Positions 24,708 to 35,800 of a DNA stretch of 64,000 nucleotides are shown in pieces. Location: the NCBI GenBank assembly GCA_051294375.1, contig CM119265.1, positions 18,586,631 through 18,650,630 of the forward strand, given 5' to 3'. Numbering within the stretch: position 1 is the stretch's first letter; every line of letters starts with the position of its first letter. A program made the translations under genes and the position numbers. Origin of the DNA: Paraspadella gotoi (lineage: Eukaryota; Chaetognatha). The notes under the pieces are model-generated. The model had not been told where the DNA came from. It searched no databases and worked only from the letters and a program-made list of their open reading frames with translations.

Positions 24708-25444
24708 ATGTGGCTATTTTGCCTCTTTTCATATTTCGTATCTCGTGCATTTGTTTACTCGATTTATTTACTGTTTCATTATGCTTTTCTTAAAACAAAT
24801 TGAAAAATTAATCTATCATTGAAGAATAATAAAAATTAGTACGTATCGAGTAAACGAAAAGTAACCGAGGTTCTGAAACATGAGAAAAAAATAATTTATT
24901 TTTAAGATAGTTGTTACATTTGTAATTCTCGTTATGAACGATCTCCATTGTACTCACTCCATACTACTGTTTCCCGTTCAAGATATTTTAGCTGCGCGCT
25001 GTCCTCTAGCTTCTTCATATTTGTGAGTAATAAAAATCTCGTAATTTTGTAATTTATGATCGAAAACTTATTCATAAGTGCATAAGTTGCATAAGTTATG
25101 GTTAGTGTAAATTGAGGTTTTTTAGTTACTCGAGCCAAAATACTCTTAGAAGAGAACTTTAAGCCATTCGATCTTACCTTGTGTCCCATCTCATCCCATC
25201 TCTTTGATAAGACTACATTTTATGAATTATTATTCCATCTCTTACTATGACCCCCACAATTAAATGATAAAACTTCCCCACACTAATTGCTCCCTTTCAC
25301 CCCGAGGAAATCATGGGATAAGCTACGTTATGGTCTGAATGCCATACTGATACGTCGCCAATATATTGTACGTCATTTATATGATTATTATATGGCGTTG
25401 GTCACAACCATTTTCAACACTAAACTACATTCAGAGTTCAAACG

Positions 25445-25447
<3 letters not shown>

Positions 25448-25480
<33 letters not shown>
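25448..25480. repeat. Poly-T homopolymer tract (33 T)
   Basis: Uninterrupted run of T on the + strand in AT-rich intergenic DNA. It could be the A-tail of a minus-strand retroposed copy, but no element body was recognised next to it. Confidence 0.9.
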
Positions 25481-25484
<4 letters not shown>

Positions 25485-26419
25485 CGCCTCCTCCCTTCGC
25501 TCGGATTTTTGATTAATCAGCCGGGATTTGTCGATTCATTCTGTCTTGCTCGGTCATTATGATCTTCCTCCGAATAATTTTTATGCAATGATTAATGGAT
25601 TTGCCTTTATTCACGCTGAAATTTTTATAAATAACTGGTAATAAAAGCCATAGCCGATGAAATTTAAATGCTAATGTATACAGCGTTAAAATAATCTATC
25701 ATGAGCATAGATTATGCCCATGGTTTGATCTTTTCTTTTTCGTTGTTTTTAAAGATTACAAAGAAAATTTAGTAAATTTGTTAACAATGATTTTATTTTT
25801 ATAGTTGGTAACAAATTCATTAAATTTTCTTTGTAAACATAACATTTTTATTTAAATCTAAAAATGCAATGAAAAAGTTCAACACAATATTTCTAATTTA
25901 GACTCAATGGGGTGAGCCAAAAATTTAGAATGATTACATGCTCAAACGAAAATTTATACATTTTGAAGTATACTTTCAATGGACAAAACATTTCTTATGT
26001 GGCTCTTATGCGTATTCAACTCCGGGATCGCCACTTAATCAATATTTACTATCACGTTTTTAACTAGTGAAGCACAGTATAACATTTTAGTATTTAAATA
26101 TTCATCAATGCATAAGCAATGAAAAATTTTTTGGTAAAAATTTTATTTTTTAAGAACGGATTCAGATGGCCCAAAAAAAGTTAATATAATAATGCGTTTT
26201 TTAATATTTCGATGATAAGTGGGTCAAATAATGTACAAATTTCCTACCGGTATGAAAGCCCAGTGAATCTCTCTCTTAATTAGGGTTACATGTCCGAACA
26301 TTTTAGAAATAGCTGTGCGCCTTTCGTTTTTTTTCGTTCAGCGAAAATTCCGGCAGCTGAGGCCCGGCACTCTAATTTCCTCCGTCCGTCTAATCTCAGA
26401 GTCATGCACGAATTTTCTG

Positions 26420-26452
26420 AGTCTGTCAGTCAGTGCCACTGACTGACAGACT
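26420..26452. repeat. 33-bp perfect palindrome
   Basis: Arms AGTCTGTCAGTCAGTG (26420-26435) and CACTGACTGACAGACT (26437-26452) are exact reverse complements around one C. The sequence can form a tight hairpin or cruciform about 130 bases upstream of the probable first MFSD6 exon. Confidence 0.9.
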
Positions 26453-26585
26453 GAAACGCCAAAGGTATCTGGGTCTTCGCCCTCAATATTGAATTATTGA
26501 TGATGATTCCAGTCGATCTTCATTTTTACCTAGCCCGTGTCACTGACTTCCCTTTATCTTCACTTTCCGTAATTTTCGTTATGAA

Positions 26586-29500
26586 ATGACATGCTTTGGT
26601 AAGTACTTAAATAACGGTCTATGAATAAAAACAGCGGTAAAAATTTAATTTCGCCGTTTGAAAAATCACTTAAAAATGCTTATTTCGAATAAAATGTTTA
26701 AATGTATATATTTAAATGTTAACATCCTACGCCGCCCTAAAAACACAGTGAACCTTCATCAGTTCGTGCCAATTCCACTTGAAGAGAAACCCGAACCAGT
26801 CTCTCCAAAAGCGGTTTGTCAAAATCAAATCAATCAATTTTAAATGTCAATTTTGCCAAACTGGTTTTTCCAGACTTATCAACTATTTAACTTAAAATCT
26901 TTCTCCCATAATTAAATTTGTGATTCCTTTACGATTTTTCTTTGCTCGTTTAAGCTGAAATTCTTTGTTATGCCACTTTTTGAAAATGGAGTGCGGGGAG
27001 AGATCGCATCCTCTGTCGGGTTACCTTCTGACAACGACTTCGACGTTAACGCCGATGCTTCAGGCACGAAGGGTAAAAAGGTGGCCACCTTGCGAACCTC
27101 TGAATCTTTGGAGGAGGCCACGGAGATAATTGTGGAGGTAGACGTGCTTAAGCAAAAGGTAAACATAATGCTTAACAACCGTTTGAGATTTTATAAAAAA
27201 AAAATATTTTCGTCTCCCGTCAGCGGTGTCGAGTCGCACCACGCCTCATTCTCCTGAAAGCCATGTATTTTACCTTCTGCTGCGGTCAGGCACTGGTGTG
27301 GCCCTATATCGCCAACTACCTCAACGCGCTCGGCCTGACCTTTAAAGAGACGGCCACTATTTTTGGCCTCATGCCCTTCGTGGGTCTCTTGACTCGGCCG
27401 CTTCTTTCCTTTCTCGCTGACCGAACTCGGTCTCACAAGATCGTCGCCATCGCCTGTGTGGTGGCGTGGATGGCGTCCTACGAATTTCTCCTTTTAGCCG
27501 ACGAGCGCGAGTCGAACGGAAACATTACGGCCATCAGCGACGTTAACTTTGTGTCGAGTGGAGCCTCGGTAGACAGGACGTTCGTAGCGGCGTTGATGTG
27601 CGTCATGTTGATCAATGCCTCCTTCGCGCCAGCCTACGCTCTTTTTGACGCTATGGTGTTCAACCTATTGGGCACGAATTCGGAAGGATACGGAAAACAG
27701 AGGATGTGGGGCACGCTGGGGTTCATGATTTTTTCTGTCGTTGGGGGTTTCGGTGAGCGTAAAATAGTTTAGTCATTGTTTAACTAATAGAATTAGACCC
27801 CAGCAAAACAGAATTATATTTTCGAGATGAAATTTAATAATTACCCGGCTTTAACTATGGCAAAAAGCTAACGTAAATACGGGAAATATTTAGGGAGTGG
27901 GGGTTAGTTGAAATAGGTGAAAAACAAACAAAAAACATGAACGCATCATTGCCGTGCGACCATGAATATTTGTTGTTTTTTTTTCCTATTCAAACTTTCC
28001 TTTCCCCCTTGACCCTAAGCCCGAGAACGGTTTTAAGGTTTGACCCATCTGGGAAGCGTGGCGGACTCATATTGGCTTCGCATTCACATCAACTCTGGTT
28101 TTTGCATTATCTCCATTGTCTGCATCGCGTTTCTCAAGGTTCACTTCCACAAAGAGAGAAAATCGGCTGATATCGGTGAGAAAAAGGATATGAAATTGGT
28201 ACAACCAATATAAAAATTATCCATTCCTGTAATAACTAAGTTAGTATGGCAACGGGGGGACAATGTCCCCCGGGGACATGTGTGATGCATCTCCCGACAG
28301 CTGGCGCTCAGGGCTTTGGACTTGCAGTGACCACCCCATGTCACTGGCCTGTTTATGCCGACACCATCACACTTTAACCAGCGTGACCGTGAGGGGATTG
28401 ATCGCGAAACTCACGGTTGGTGAACGAGTACTTTGCTGTCCAAGCCAATGGGACGAGCTGAGTTTCTCCAAGCTATACGGGGGGCGAATTTAGGATTCGC
28501 CACCATAGCTTGCCCGCGACTTTGGGCCCAATGGGCAGGCAACAAGTAATGTAAGCGAGATTTAGTCCCAACGACATAATTGACTAATGATAATTTTTCA
28601 GTTCAAACCCCCGCCCATCCGCCGGAGTCACCACTACTGGAGAGCGCTGGTGCTGCTCGCCGGCCTCCTGACGATAACCAGGCGCACATGTCCACGAGAA
28701 GACAGTGCGCGAGGTTGGTGCGAAACTGCCGCATCATGGCGTTTATTCTCAGCATTTTTACGTTCGGCTGTTTGGGTGGATACCACGAGTCTTACTACGG
28801 GATGTTCATGCAAAAAGCATTGGATGCAACGCAGGGGCAGATGGGGCTGGCTATGGCATCCGCTACTTTTGCCGAAATCATCTTCTTCTTCTTCAGGTTT
28901 ATAGTACTAGTAGCGTTTCAAGCTTTTTTTAATTTAGGTAGTGTTTACATTCCTCGGATGCTAAACTGAAAATAAAAAAAAAAAACTGCTTAAATACAGG
29001 TAGTATACGTACTGCCAACACTAATAGAGGGAGAAATTTTCATTTCATATTTTATTTAAAATTTTACGGAATTTTCCCTTTCTTGCCCCCCGTTTTTGGT
29101 CGTACATTGTTTCCAATTCTAATCCTAGCGGTGCCCTGAATGCCCGTCTCGGGTATGATGTGTGCCTTCTCCTCGTATATTTGGCCTATATGGGCCGGTT
29201 CTTCGCTTACTTCTTCGTCGAAGATGGCTGGGTGCTTCCTCCCATCGATTTGCTGCACGGCCTCACGTTCGGTCTCATGTGGGCAACCTCCGCCTCTTAT
29301 GCTCACGTCATCGCTCCGACGGGACTTGCCGCCACGCTACAGGCGAGCTTTATGCGCGATTGGAATTGCTGTATTTTCTCTTGTTTTGAACAAGGTCTGG
29401 TTAAGTATCTTGAATTCAATTTTTTTTTTTATTTTAATGCACACAATTCGTCATAAAATAAACAAGTTTGAGCAAACAATGTCGGATCTGCCTACGATAA

Positions 29501-32100
29501 TTAAGCGGTAATCTGCTAATCAGATGATAAATCACAATAATTCTTTAACAGATCGTACCATACCAAACCAGTTGCATCATATTTTCAACTCGCATCATAT
29601 TTTCAACTCGCATCATATTTTCAACTCGCATCATATTTTCAACTCGCATCATATTTTCAACTCGCATCATATTTTCAACTCGCATCATATTTTCAACTCG
29701 CATCATATTTTCAACTCGCATCATATTTTCAACTCGCATCATATTTTCAACTCGCATCATATTTTCAACTCGCATCATATTTTCAACTCGCATCATATTT
29801 TCAACTCGCAATCTACCAATCAATCATTTTATCTGAGAGAGAGAAAGAGAAACTTAAAACAACTTCAAGTGAATGTGACTTTTTTTTCATTTCCGCTCGC
29901 AAGATTCCGTCAAAACTATATATCTTGCTAAATCACACACATTCCTACCTACAAAAAATTTTATCTTAATCTATCCATCCAATTATGATTAATTCGAGTA
30001 ATCATGGGTTAAAATTTGTAAAAAGATTTAAGTAAATGTGACTTATTTTTTTTCTATTTAAACTTATTTCCACTTGCACGATTCAATCAAAACTTTATAT
30101 CCAGCTCAATAACACAATTTCCTACCCGCACATAAAATTTTATTCTAATCCAACCATCCAATCACGAGTAATTGGAGTTTGTGCTAAGGGGGAGGACGGA
30201 CGGACAGACGGACATCATTTTTTCTTGCATAATTTATCATAATTCGATGTTCTGACGTGATTAAGTGAGTGCCCGACAAGATTTAGGGGGGGACCGACAG
30301 ACCGACAAAGTGGATTATAGAGTCGGGATCTGCTTATAAGCAGATCCGACTAAAAAAGGAAGTGATACTGATTTCTAAGTTTTGAATCATTACCCTGTAT
30401 ACGACGAAATATTCTAATAATGTTTCAAATACTCCACCGTAATAAACTGTTTGANNNNNNNNNNNNNNNNNNNNNNNNNAGTTTCTCTTTCTCTCTCTCA
30501 GATAAAATGATTGATTGGTAGATTGCGAGTTGAAAATATGATGCGAGTTGAAAATATGATGCGAGTTGAAAATATGATGCGAGTTGAAAATATGATGCGA
30601 GTTGAAAATATGATGCGAGTTGAAAATATGATGCGAGTTGAAAATATGATGCGAGTTGAAAATATGATGCGAGTTGAAAATATGATGCGAGTTGAAAATA
30701 TGATGCGAGTTGAAAATATGATGCGAGTTTAAAAATATGTGGCTAGGATTAAAATATATGGCAGTTGAAAATATGATGCGAGTTGAAAATATGATGCGAG
30801 TTGAAAATATGATGCAACTGGTTTGGTATGGTACGATCTGTTAAAGAATTATTGTGATTTATCATCTGATTAGCAGATTACCGCTTAATTATCGTAGGCA
30901 GATCCGACATTGTTTGCTCAAACTTGTTTATTTTATGACGAATTGTGTGCATTAAAATAAAAAAAAAAATTGAATTCAAGATACTTAACCAGACCTTGTT
31001 CTAACTATTAATGCAATGCGATAGACACTGTTACAAAAACCACTCCTGCCACAGCACCCGAAAGAATCACAGCTCCTCTTCATAAACGCTTCCGAAAGAT
31101 TGAGTCAAAACTCAGAGACGGTTTACTCGAGGCTAACATTATTTTGGTTAAAAGTCATATGGGCCCCCCGGCCCCCACCTTTAACTGTGCTAAGTAGGGC
31201 GTTTTAAAGGGAATATGATATGGATATCCATTGGATAATATCAAGCCCAAAAATCTTTCAGTCAAAAATCAAAATGTTGCTGCATCTGAAATCTTTTTTT
31301 TTTCAGCTCTAAACAATAATGCCCTTTATTGCCTCTTCATAGATCTCAAGAAATGAAGTCTCAGTACTACAGTACTCGGTATTACAGTAAGACTGCAGCA
31401 ATGTTTTTTTACCAAGTAGCAAAAATATAAGGAAATGGTTTTTTTATCTGATGCTACAGTAGATTGCATTATGCTATTTACTGGATATTTCATACATAAT
31501 TCCAACTACATTAGTTATTGTTTTCACAAGCTTACAGAGATCGCACTCAGCCAGAAAGACCACTACAGTAAATAAAACCTATATAAAAAATAGAAAACAT
31601 CAGTGATTATTTTGATGTATTATAAAATAAAATTTAATAATTTTTTGCCATTTAAATCTAATAGTAAATTCTATTATAAGTTTTGATTCACTACCCTGTA
31701 CAATGTACAGTGTACATATTATTAATGATAAAAATTTGCATGGGAGAGTTGCGCTACATTAAATTTCATCGTGTCTTACTTTTTTTTTTTAACCTAATCA
31801 TTATATGTTCTTCCATCGCTGTTTACATTTCTTTGATATCCTTCCATTCAGGGCCTCATGGGCAGCATGTATTTTAATGCCGGCAAAGGGGTCGGCAGCC
31901 TTATAGGCGGAATGTTATTCGGAGCAATCGGAGGTCGCCGAACTTTTCTAATACTTTCCATCGCCGCTCTTTTGTTTGGCGCAATATATGCTATTTACCT
32001 ATTTTTGAGACAGAAACACTGCTGCGGGTCCAGTCCGACGAAAAAAACAAAAGGCCGAGTTGCCATCCCAGCTCGAGATCTCGGCGCCGCTGTGAGATAG
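26586..32100 (+). CDS. MFSD6-like: MFSD6-like major facilitator protein, 8 exons
   Basis: MFS_1-like family (MFSD6/MFSD6L), a multi-pass membrane protein whose substrate is poorly defined in animals. Exons: 26586-26598, 26749-26813, 26955-27158, 27224-27752, 28038-28175, 28602-28896, 29129-29342, 31852-32100 (TAG); 1,707 nt, 568 aa, phases consistent. The N-terminal half begins PRLILLKAMYFTFCCGQALV and has TRPLLSFLADRTRSHKIV. The motif YGKQRMWGTLGFMIFS is characteristic of the family. The C-terminal half has GALNARLGYDVCLL, LLHGLTFGLMWATSASYAHV and GKGVGSLIGGMLFGAIGGR. The first two exons, including the 13-nt start exon, rest only on splice signals and phase; the rest is secure. The intron after 29342 begins with GC and is 2.5 kb long, holding an inverted duplication and an assembly gap. 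Confidence 0.85.
28176..28601. other. MFSD6 intron with a repeat-tail fragment and a GC-rich insert
   Basis: 28189-28226 is an inverted partial copy of the dispersed tail repeat (ATGAAATTGGTACAACCAAT...). It is followed by a GC-rich segment of about 300 bp (28250-28550) unlike the AT-rich introns around it. That segment starts with the palindrome ATGTCCCC-C-GGGGACAT (28263-28279). The GC-rich part has no recognised coding or RNA signature and may be a foreign insert. Confidence 0.5.
28189..28226 (-). repeat. Dispersed repeat family, inverted tail fragment
   Basis: ATGAAATTGGTACAACCAAT then ATAAAAATTATCCATT, the reverse complement of the last ~38 bases of the tail. Confidence 0.8.
29461..30350 (+). 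mobile_element. Helentron/HINE-like non-autonomous element with internal minisatellite
   Basis: The left end has GTCGGATCTGC near 29477. The right end has its inverted match GCAGATCCGAC, which is itself one arm of a terminal hairpin (GATCTGCTTATAAGCAGATC) followed by CTAA. Between them lie an 18-bp minisatellite (29575-29808), related AT-rich blocks and GGACGGACGGACAGACGGAC simple repeats. Subterminal inverted repeats, a terminal stem-loop, a core tandem array and no coding capacity fit the DINE/HINE type of Helentron-derived element; this is inference. A second family member lies at 12526-13138. Confidence 0.55.
29575..29808 (+). repeat. 18-bp minisatellite, 13 copies
   Basis: Thirteen head-to-tail units of CATCATATTTTCAACTCG with no visible variation. 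The array creates a spurious open frame (repeat HHIFNS). It lies in the MFSD6 intron inside the HINE-like element. Confidence 0.95.
30455..30479. other. Assembly gap (25 N)
   Basis: A run of 25 Ns separates the forward element from its inverted partial copy. The true distance and content are unknown, and the inverted sequence after it may be an assembly artefact. Confidence 1.
30480..31005 (-). repeat. Inverted copy of 29388-29855
   Basis: Reverse complement of the left flank, left end and minisatellite. It starts exactly after the N run with AGTTTCTCTTTCTCTCTCTC and ends with CTTAACCAGACCTTGTTC, mirroring GAACAAGGTCTGGTTAAG at 29388. The copy includes about 70 bases of intron that is not part of the element. 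The 18-bp array is present with a degenerate patch at 30729-30770. Confidence 0.9.
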
Positions 32101-32863
32101 TATTGATCCTGCGTTCTGTTTCTATCCATGTAATTAAAATTTCACTGTAATTTCAACTCGCATAATATGGTAATTGGTTTTTGTCGGTTGACCCTTGAGT
32201 AGGGTAATGAAACAAATTCCCCCCCAATCAAGTTTGTTGTTAGATGTTAATTTGCTAAAGAAAACACCACTAAACTGGCCTGTTAATTTTTTATGTTCAA
32301 AATAAACATCATTTTTACTATAAACCTTTTGATTTACTTTAAATAAAGCGAAACAGTATCACAAAAGCCGCAGGGTTTATTTTTAGAAAAAAAATATCGG
32401 ATTTGACGATAGTTACGGCCAAGCGGCTACAACAACCGGCAACGAAGAAAGAATAGATAAAGGGATTTATTAATGGAAGTAAAGTCTACATATACTCTTC
32501 TGAAAAAAAATGTTTAAGAGCGAAAAGCACCACGTCAACCAACAATCATCACTCCCTACATGCCGTTTATACATATATTTGGAGTATCCAGTATTCATTG
32601 TAAATGTAGATGTCTGAATTTCAGTAGTTAACAATTTCGGTCTTTTTTTTACACGATAACCTCCTTTGCAAAAATAAATTAAAGGTTAGCGTTCATTATC
32701 GGGCAAAAGCAACAAAGAGTGAATAAATAAGGTGAAAAAATATCAAGGGAGACGCTATCGCGAAATATATGATGCAGATTGCTTATGTTGTAAGTAATGA
32801 AGAATAAAATGAATTAATTGGAAATAACTTTCTTGCTGCCGAAAACGAATCGCTCCATCGCAG
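32101..32863. other. Convergent intergenic region, MFSD6 and PPP2R3 3' ends
   Basis: 763 bp between the two stop codons. A plus-strand AATAAA at 32301-32306 may serve MFSD6. TTTATT at 32466-32471 (AATAAA on the minus strand) may serve PPP2R3. If both are used, the transcripts end about 165 bp apart without overlapping. No other gene was seen. Confidence 0.4.
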
Positions 32864-35800
32864 TTATAGTTCGGATTTGGCTTCCTGCGCCACCGATTTT
32901 TCTGCTGTTGCTGTCATCAGAGCGTCCAGTACATCGTCGCCGCCGGGAACCGCCGATATACAGCTCAGCGCCGCTTCGAGATCGTCCTCTTGGCTGTCCA
33001 TCTGATGGATGAACGATTATTTAACATTCTAATTTCTATAAAATAGAAAAATTCTTTAAATTTAAAAATGAATAGAGAAGCATACTGAAAATGAAAACTA
33101 TTCTTTTATCCTTGCCCTTATTAATACCACTTCATTGATAGGGAAGCCAGGTAGTCTGAGAGTTTTGATTGAAAGCTTCCAAGGTCCTGCTATGTTATTG
33201 TCTTGTAAGAGTTACTAAAAGTCAGGGGCAAGATGGCTTATTTATTAAATGAATGCAAATTTTTTATATTTTTATACCAATTTCTTAATGGCAATCCATC
33301 CATCACTGTTGCAATGAAAACGTCTACCTCTTGTAAATCAATGGATCCTCCATCGCTACTGTCGCCCTGTCCCCCAAGCTCGTCGTCGAAGACAGCTGAT
33401 ACTCCACTCCCTTCGCTGACTGGTCCTGATGCCTCGTGACTTTCCTCGGCGACCAGGATCTCGTACTCTTCGGCGGCATAGCGATCCCAGTCCGACACTT
33501 CGTTGCCCTCGGAGTCGTACTCCTTAGGAATACAATGGAAGGTTAATTTTATGACGATTGGTTCTTTTATACAATTTAGATACGTAGTTCAAGGAAAAAT
33601 TGAACAAATTCAATATTGTTAATAGGGAAGCCAGGTACTCTTGGAGTCTTGATTGAAAGCTTGGACACTACCGCTACATGGTAACTCCAAGATAGCTTAT
33701 TTATTGAATTACTAGAAAAAGTGAAGGTTTTTCATTTTTGGATGCACTAAATAATGGATCAATCAGTCATTCAAAATTACCATAACTTTATGTATATATC
33801 TTTAAAACGAAGCTTAACTTTTTACACATGTGTAATGTTATATGTAATTTCCGTTAATTTTTTTTCCGATTATTTTCCGCCTACCTTAACACAGGCGAAG
33901 GGGTCTCGCTGTTCGTGATCGATGTACTTTTCCACGTTGAGGAACGTGTCATAAAAGACGTGACAAAGACGCCGATTCCGCTTTAGGTCGCCCAGGGTGA
34001 TGACGCCCTTGTGCTCGGGATTGATCATGTCCAGCATCTGAAAGAATTTGGAAGGAAAATTGAGCAGCCTACAGTAGGGCGTTGAAAAATATACGAAAGA
34101 TATAACAAATCAAGTGAGGTACATAGCTATTTTAGTGTAATAAATAATTCGATGATGATAACCATTTTTTTGATTAGTCTCATCTTCTTTGTCGGAAATG
34201 GCGATTTTTGCAGCATATAAGGTGCTATTAAAATGGAGCAAACATTGTAGAGTATAAGAAACTCAAATTATTAAGATTTTATAAAAGCCATATTTAACTT
34301 ACTAATATGAAAATAAAGACCCATATAAATATTTTGGTAAGTTTATTTACAAATTTTATATTTTATTAATAGTTTGTTAGCTATATTTATTAATAAATAA
34401 TAATAAAAAATAAGTTAAAGTGAAAAAATAAAAATTTTAAAATTTTAAAATCGGATTTGAATTCCTTACAAAAAGTTAGTATAAGAAGGTATAATCCATT
34501 TTTAAAAAAATCTTTCATTAAGTAGGTTAAAAATATTAAAAACTATTATTTTTGTTTAATTTTTCAATTTTTCGCTTAAAATTATAGTTTTTCTGAATTT
34601 TGACCAACTTAATGACATAATTTTGATATAAAAATTATATTTTCTTATATCAACTTTTTCCAAAGAATGCAAATCCATGAAAAAATTTTTGAAATTATTA
34701 TTTTTTAACTTTAGCCCAATTTTTACTCATAATTATTAATAAATATAGTTAACTAACTTTTTATAAAACATAAAATTTAAAAATAAACTTACCAAAATAT
34801 TTTTATAAGTTTTTATTTTTATATTTCAAAAGCTCATATAATTTTTTTAAATTTTAATAATTTGATTTATCATAACTTATAATGGTTTTGCTATTTTATA
34901 ACAATTTTATAAACATTAAAAACCGCCATTTCCGACAAGAAAGATAAAATTATACAAAAAAATGGTCATCACCGTCGAATTCTACAGACTACATTACACT
35001 AAAATAGGCTATGTACCTCACTTGATTTGTTATATTTTGTTATTTTTCAACGCTCTAGCGTACAGGCAGATAGCGACTGGTGGTTTAACCCGATTTGTCT
35101 TACCTGACAAAGACAATCTTCAAATGGCAGAGGCTCGATGCAGAGCGCCTCCATCCTCTGACGCTGCTCGTCGTAGAAGTATTCGAGCTCGTACATGGAA
35201 AGGGCGCCATCACCGTCTACGTCCATACAGCGGAACCAGTACTCGATCCTGTCGTGGTGATTAAGGAATGAGCGTGACGATTTTATTTAACTATTTAAAG
35301 AGGGGTAAGCGAAATGCTTTTTCGGTAACCTCATACTTTTATTTGATTTTAATTTACGATTATTTCTCTCATAAAATTTTTTTAGCCTTTTTAAGTTTTT
35401 GTATCGCTCAGTCAAAAGGCTAAAAACCCAACGATATAAATCTCTTGGTCCGTCCAGGGATCCTTTTCTCTCGAAATTTTATTGCATTTTTAAAAAGGTT
35501 ACGCCCTTTTTAAAAGATCTAATAGAAAAAAATTGTTACAAGAATATTTAAAAAAATGCCCACGTTGGTTTTTCCTTTTAATGCAATTGAAAGAAGAAAG
35601 TTAATTGGCCAAAAGACGTGCGTCTCGGTTTTTCTTTTTGGTCGTATTTCAAAATTAAGTAAAATACATCGTGGAAAGGTGATAAAATTATGAGAAAAAA
35701 AAGTAAAATTTTAGCGAGATTTTTATCGTCAACTGTGATTCACAGTGTGAATGTTCCATTATAATTCCAAATCCAATTTCCGACTTACGCCGTCGGCGTC

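Larger units (their letters stand above)
24627..26585. other. Intergenic region between SLC6 and MFSD6 genes
   Basis: About 2 kb, strongly AT-rich, without a recognisable gene. It holds a 33-base poly-T run (25448-25480) and a 33-bp perfect palindrome (26420-26452). The last 100 bases may include the MFSD6 promoter. Confidence 0.5.
29343..31851 (+). other. MFSD6 intron with GC donor, HINE-like element and inverted duplication
   Basis: The join from ...AATLQ to GLMGSMYFNAG requires the donor at CAG|GCGAGC (29343) and acceptor CATTCAG (31851), in phase 0. The intron contains the element at 29461-30350, an inverted copy of 29388-29855 at 30480-31005, 25 Ns, and then about 850 bp of AT-rich DNA with no feature recognised. 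Confidence 0.7.

Noticed and set aside
29524-29931. 135-residue frame with repeated HHIFNS
   Set aside because: Translation of the 18-bp minisatellite in an intron; no coding support.
34962-35264. Plus-strand frame overlapping PPP2R3 exon 35104-35248
   Set aside because: Combines the MITE arm with the antisense of a conserved exon.
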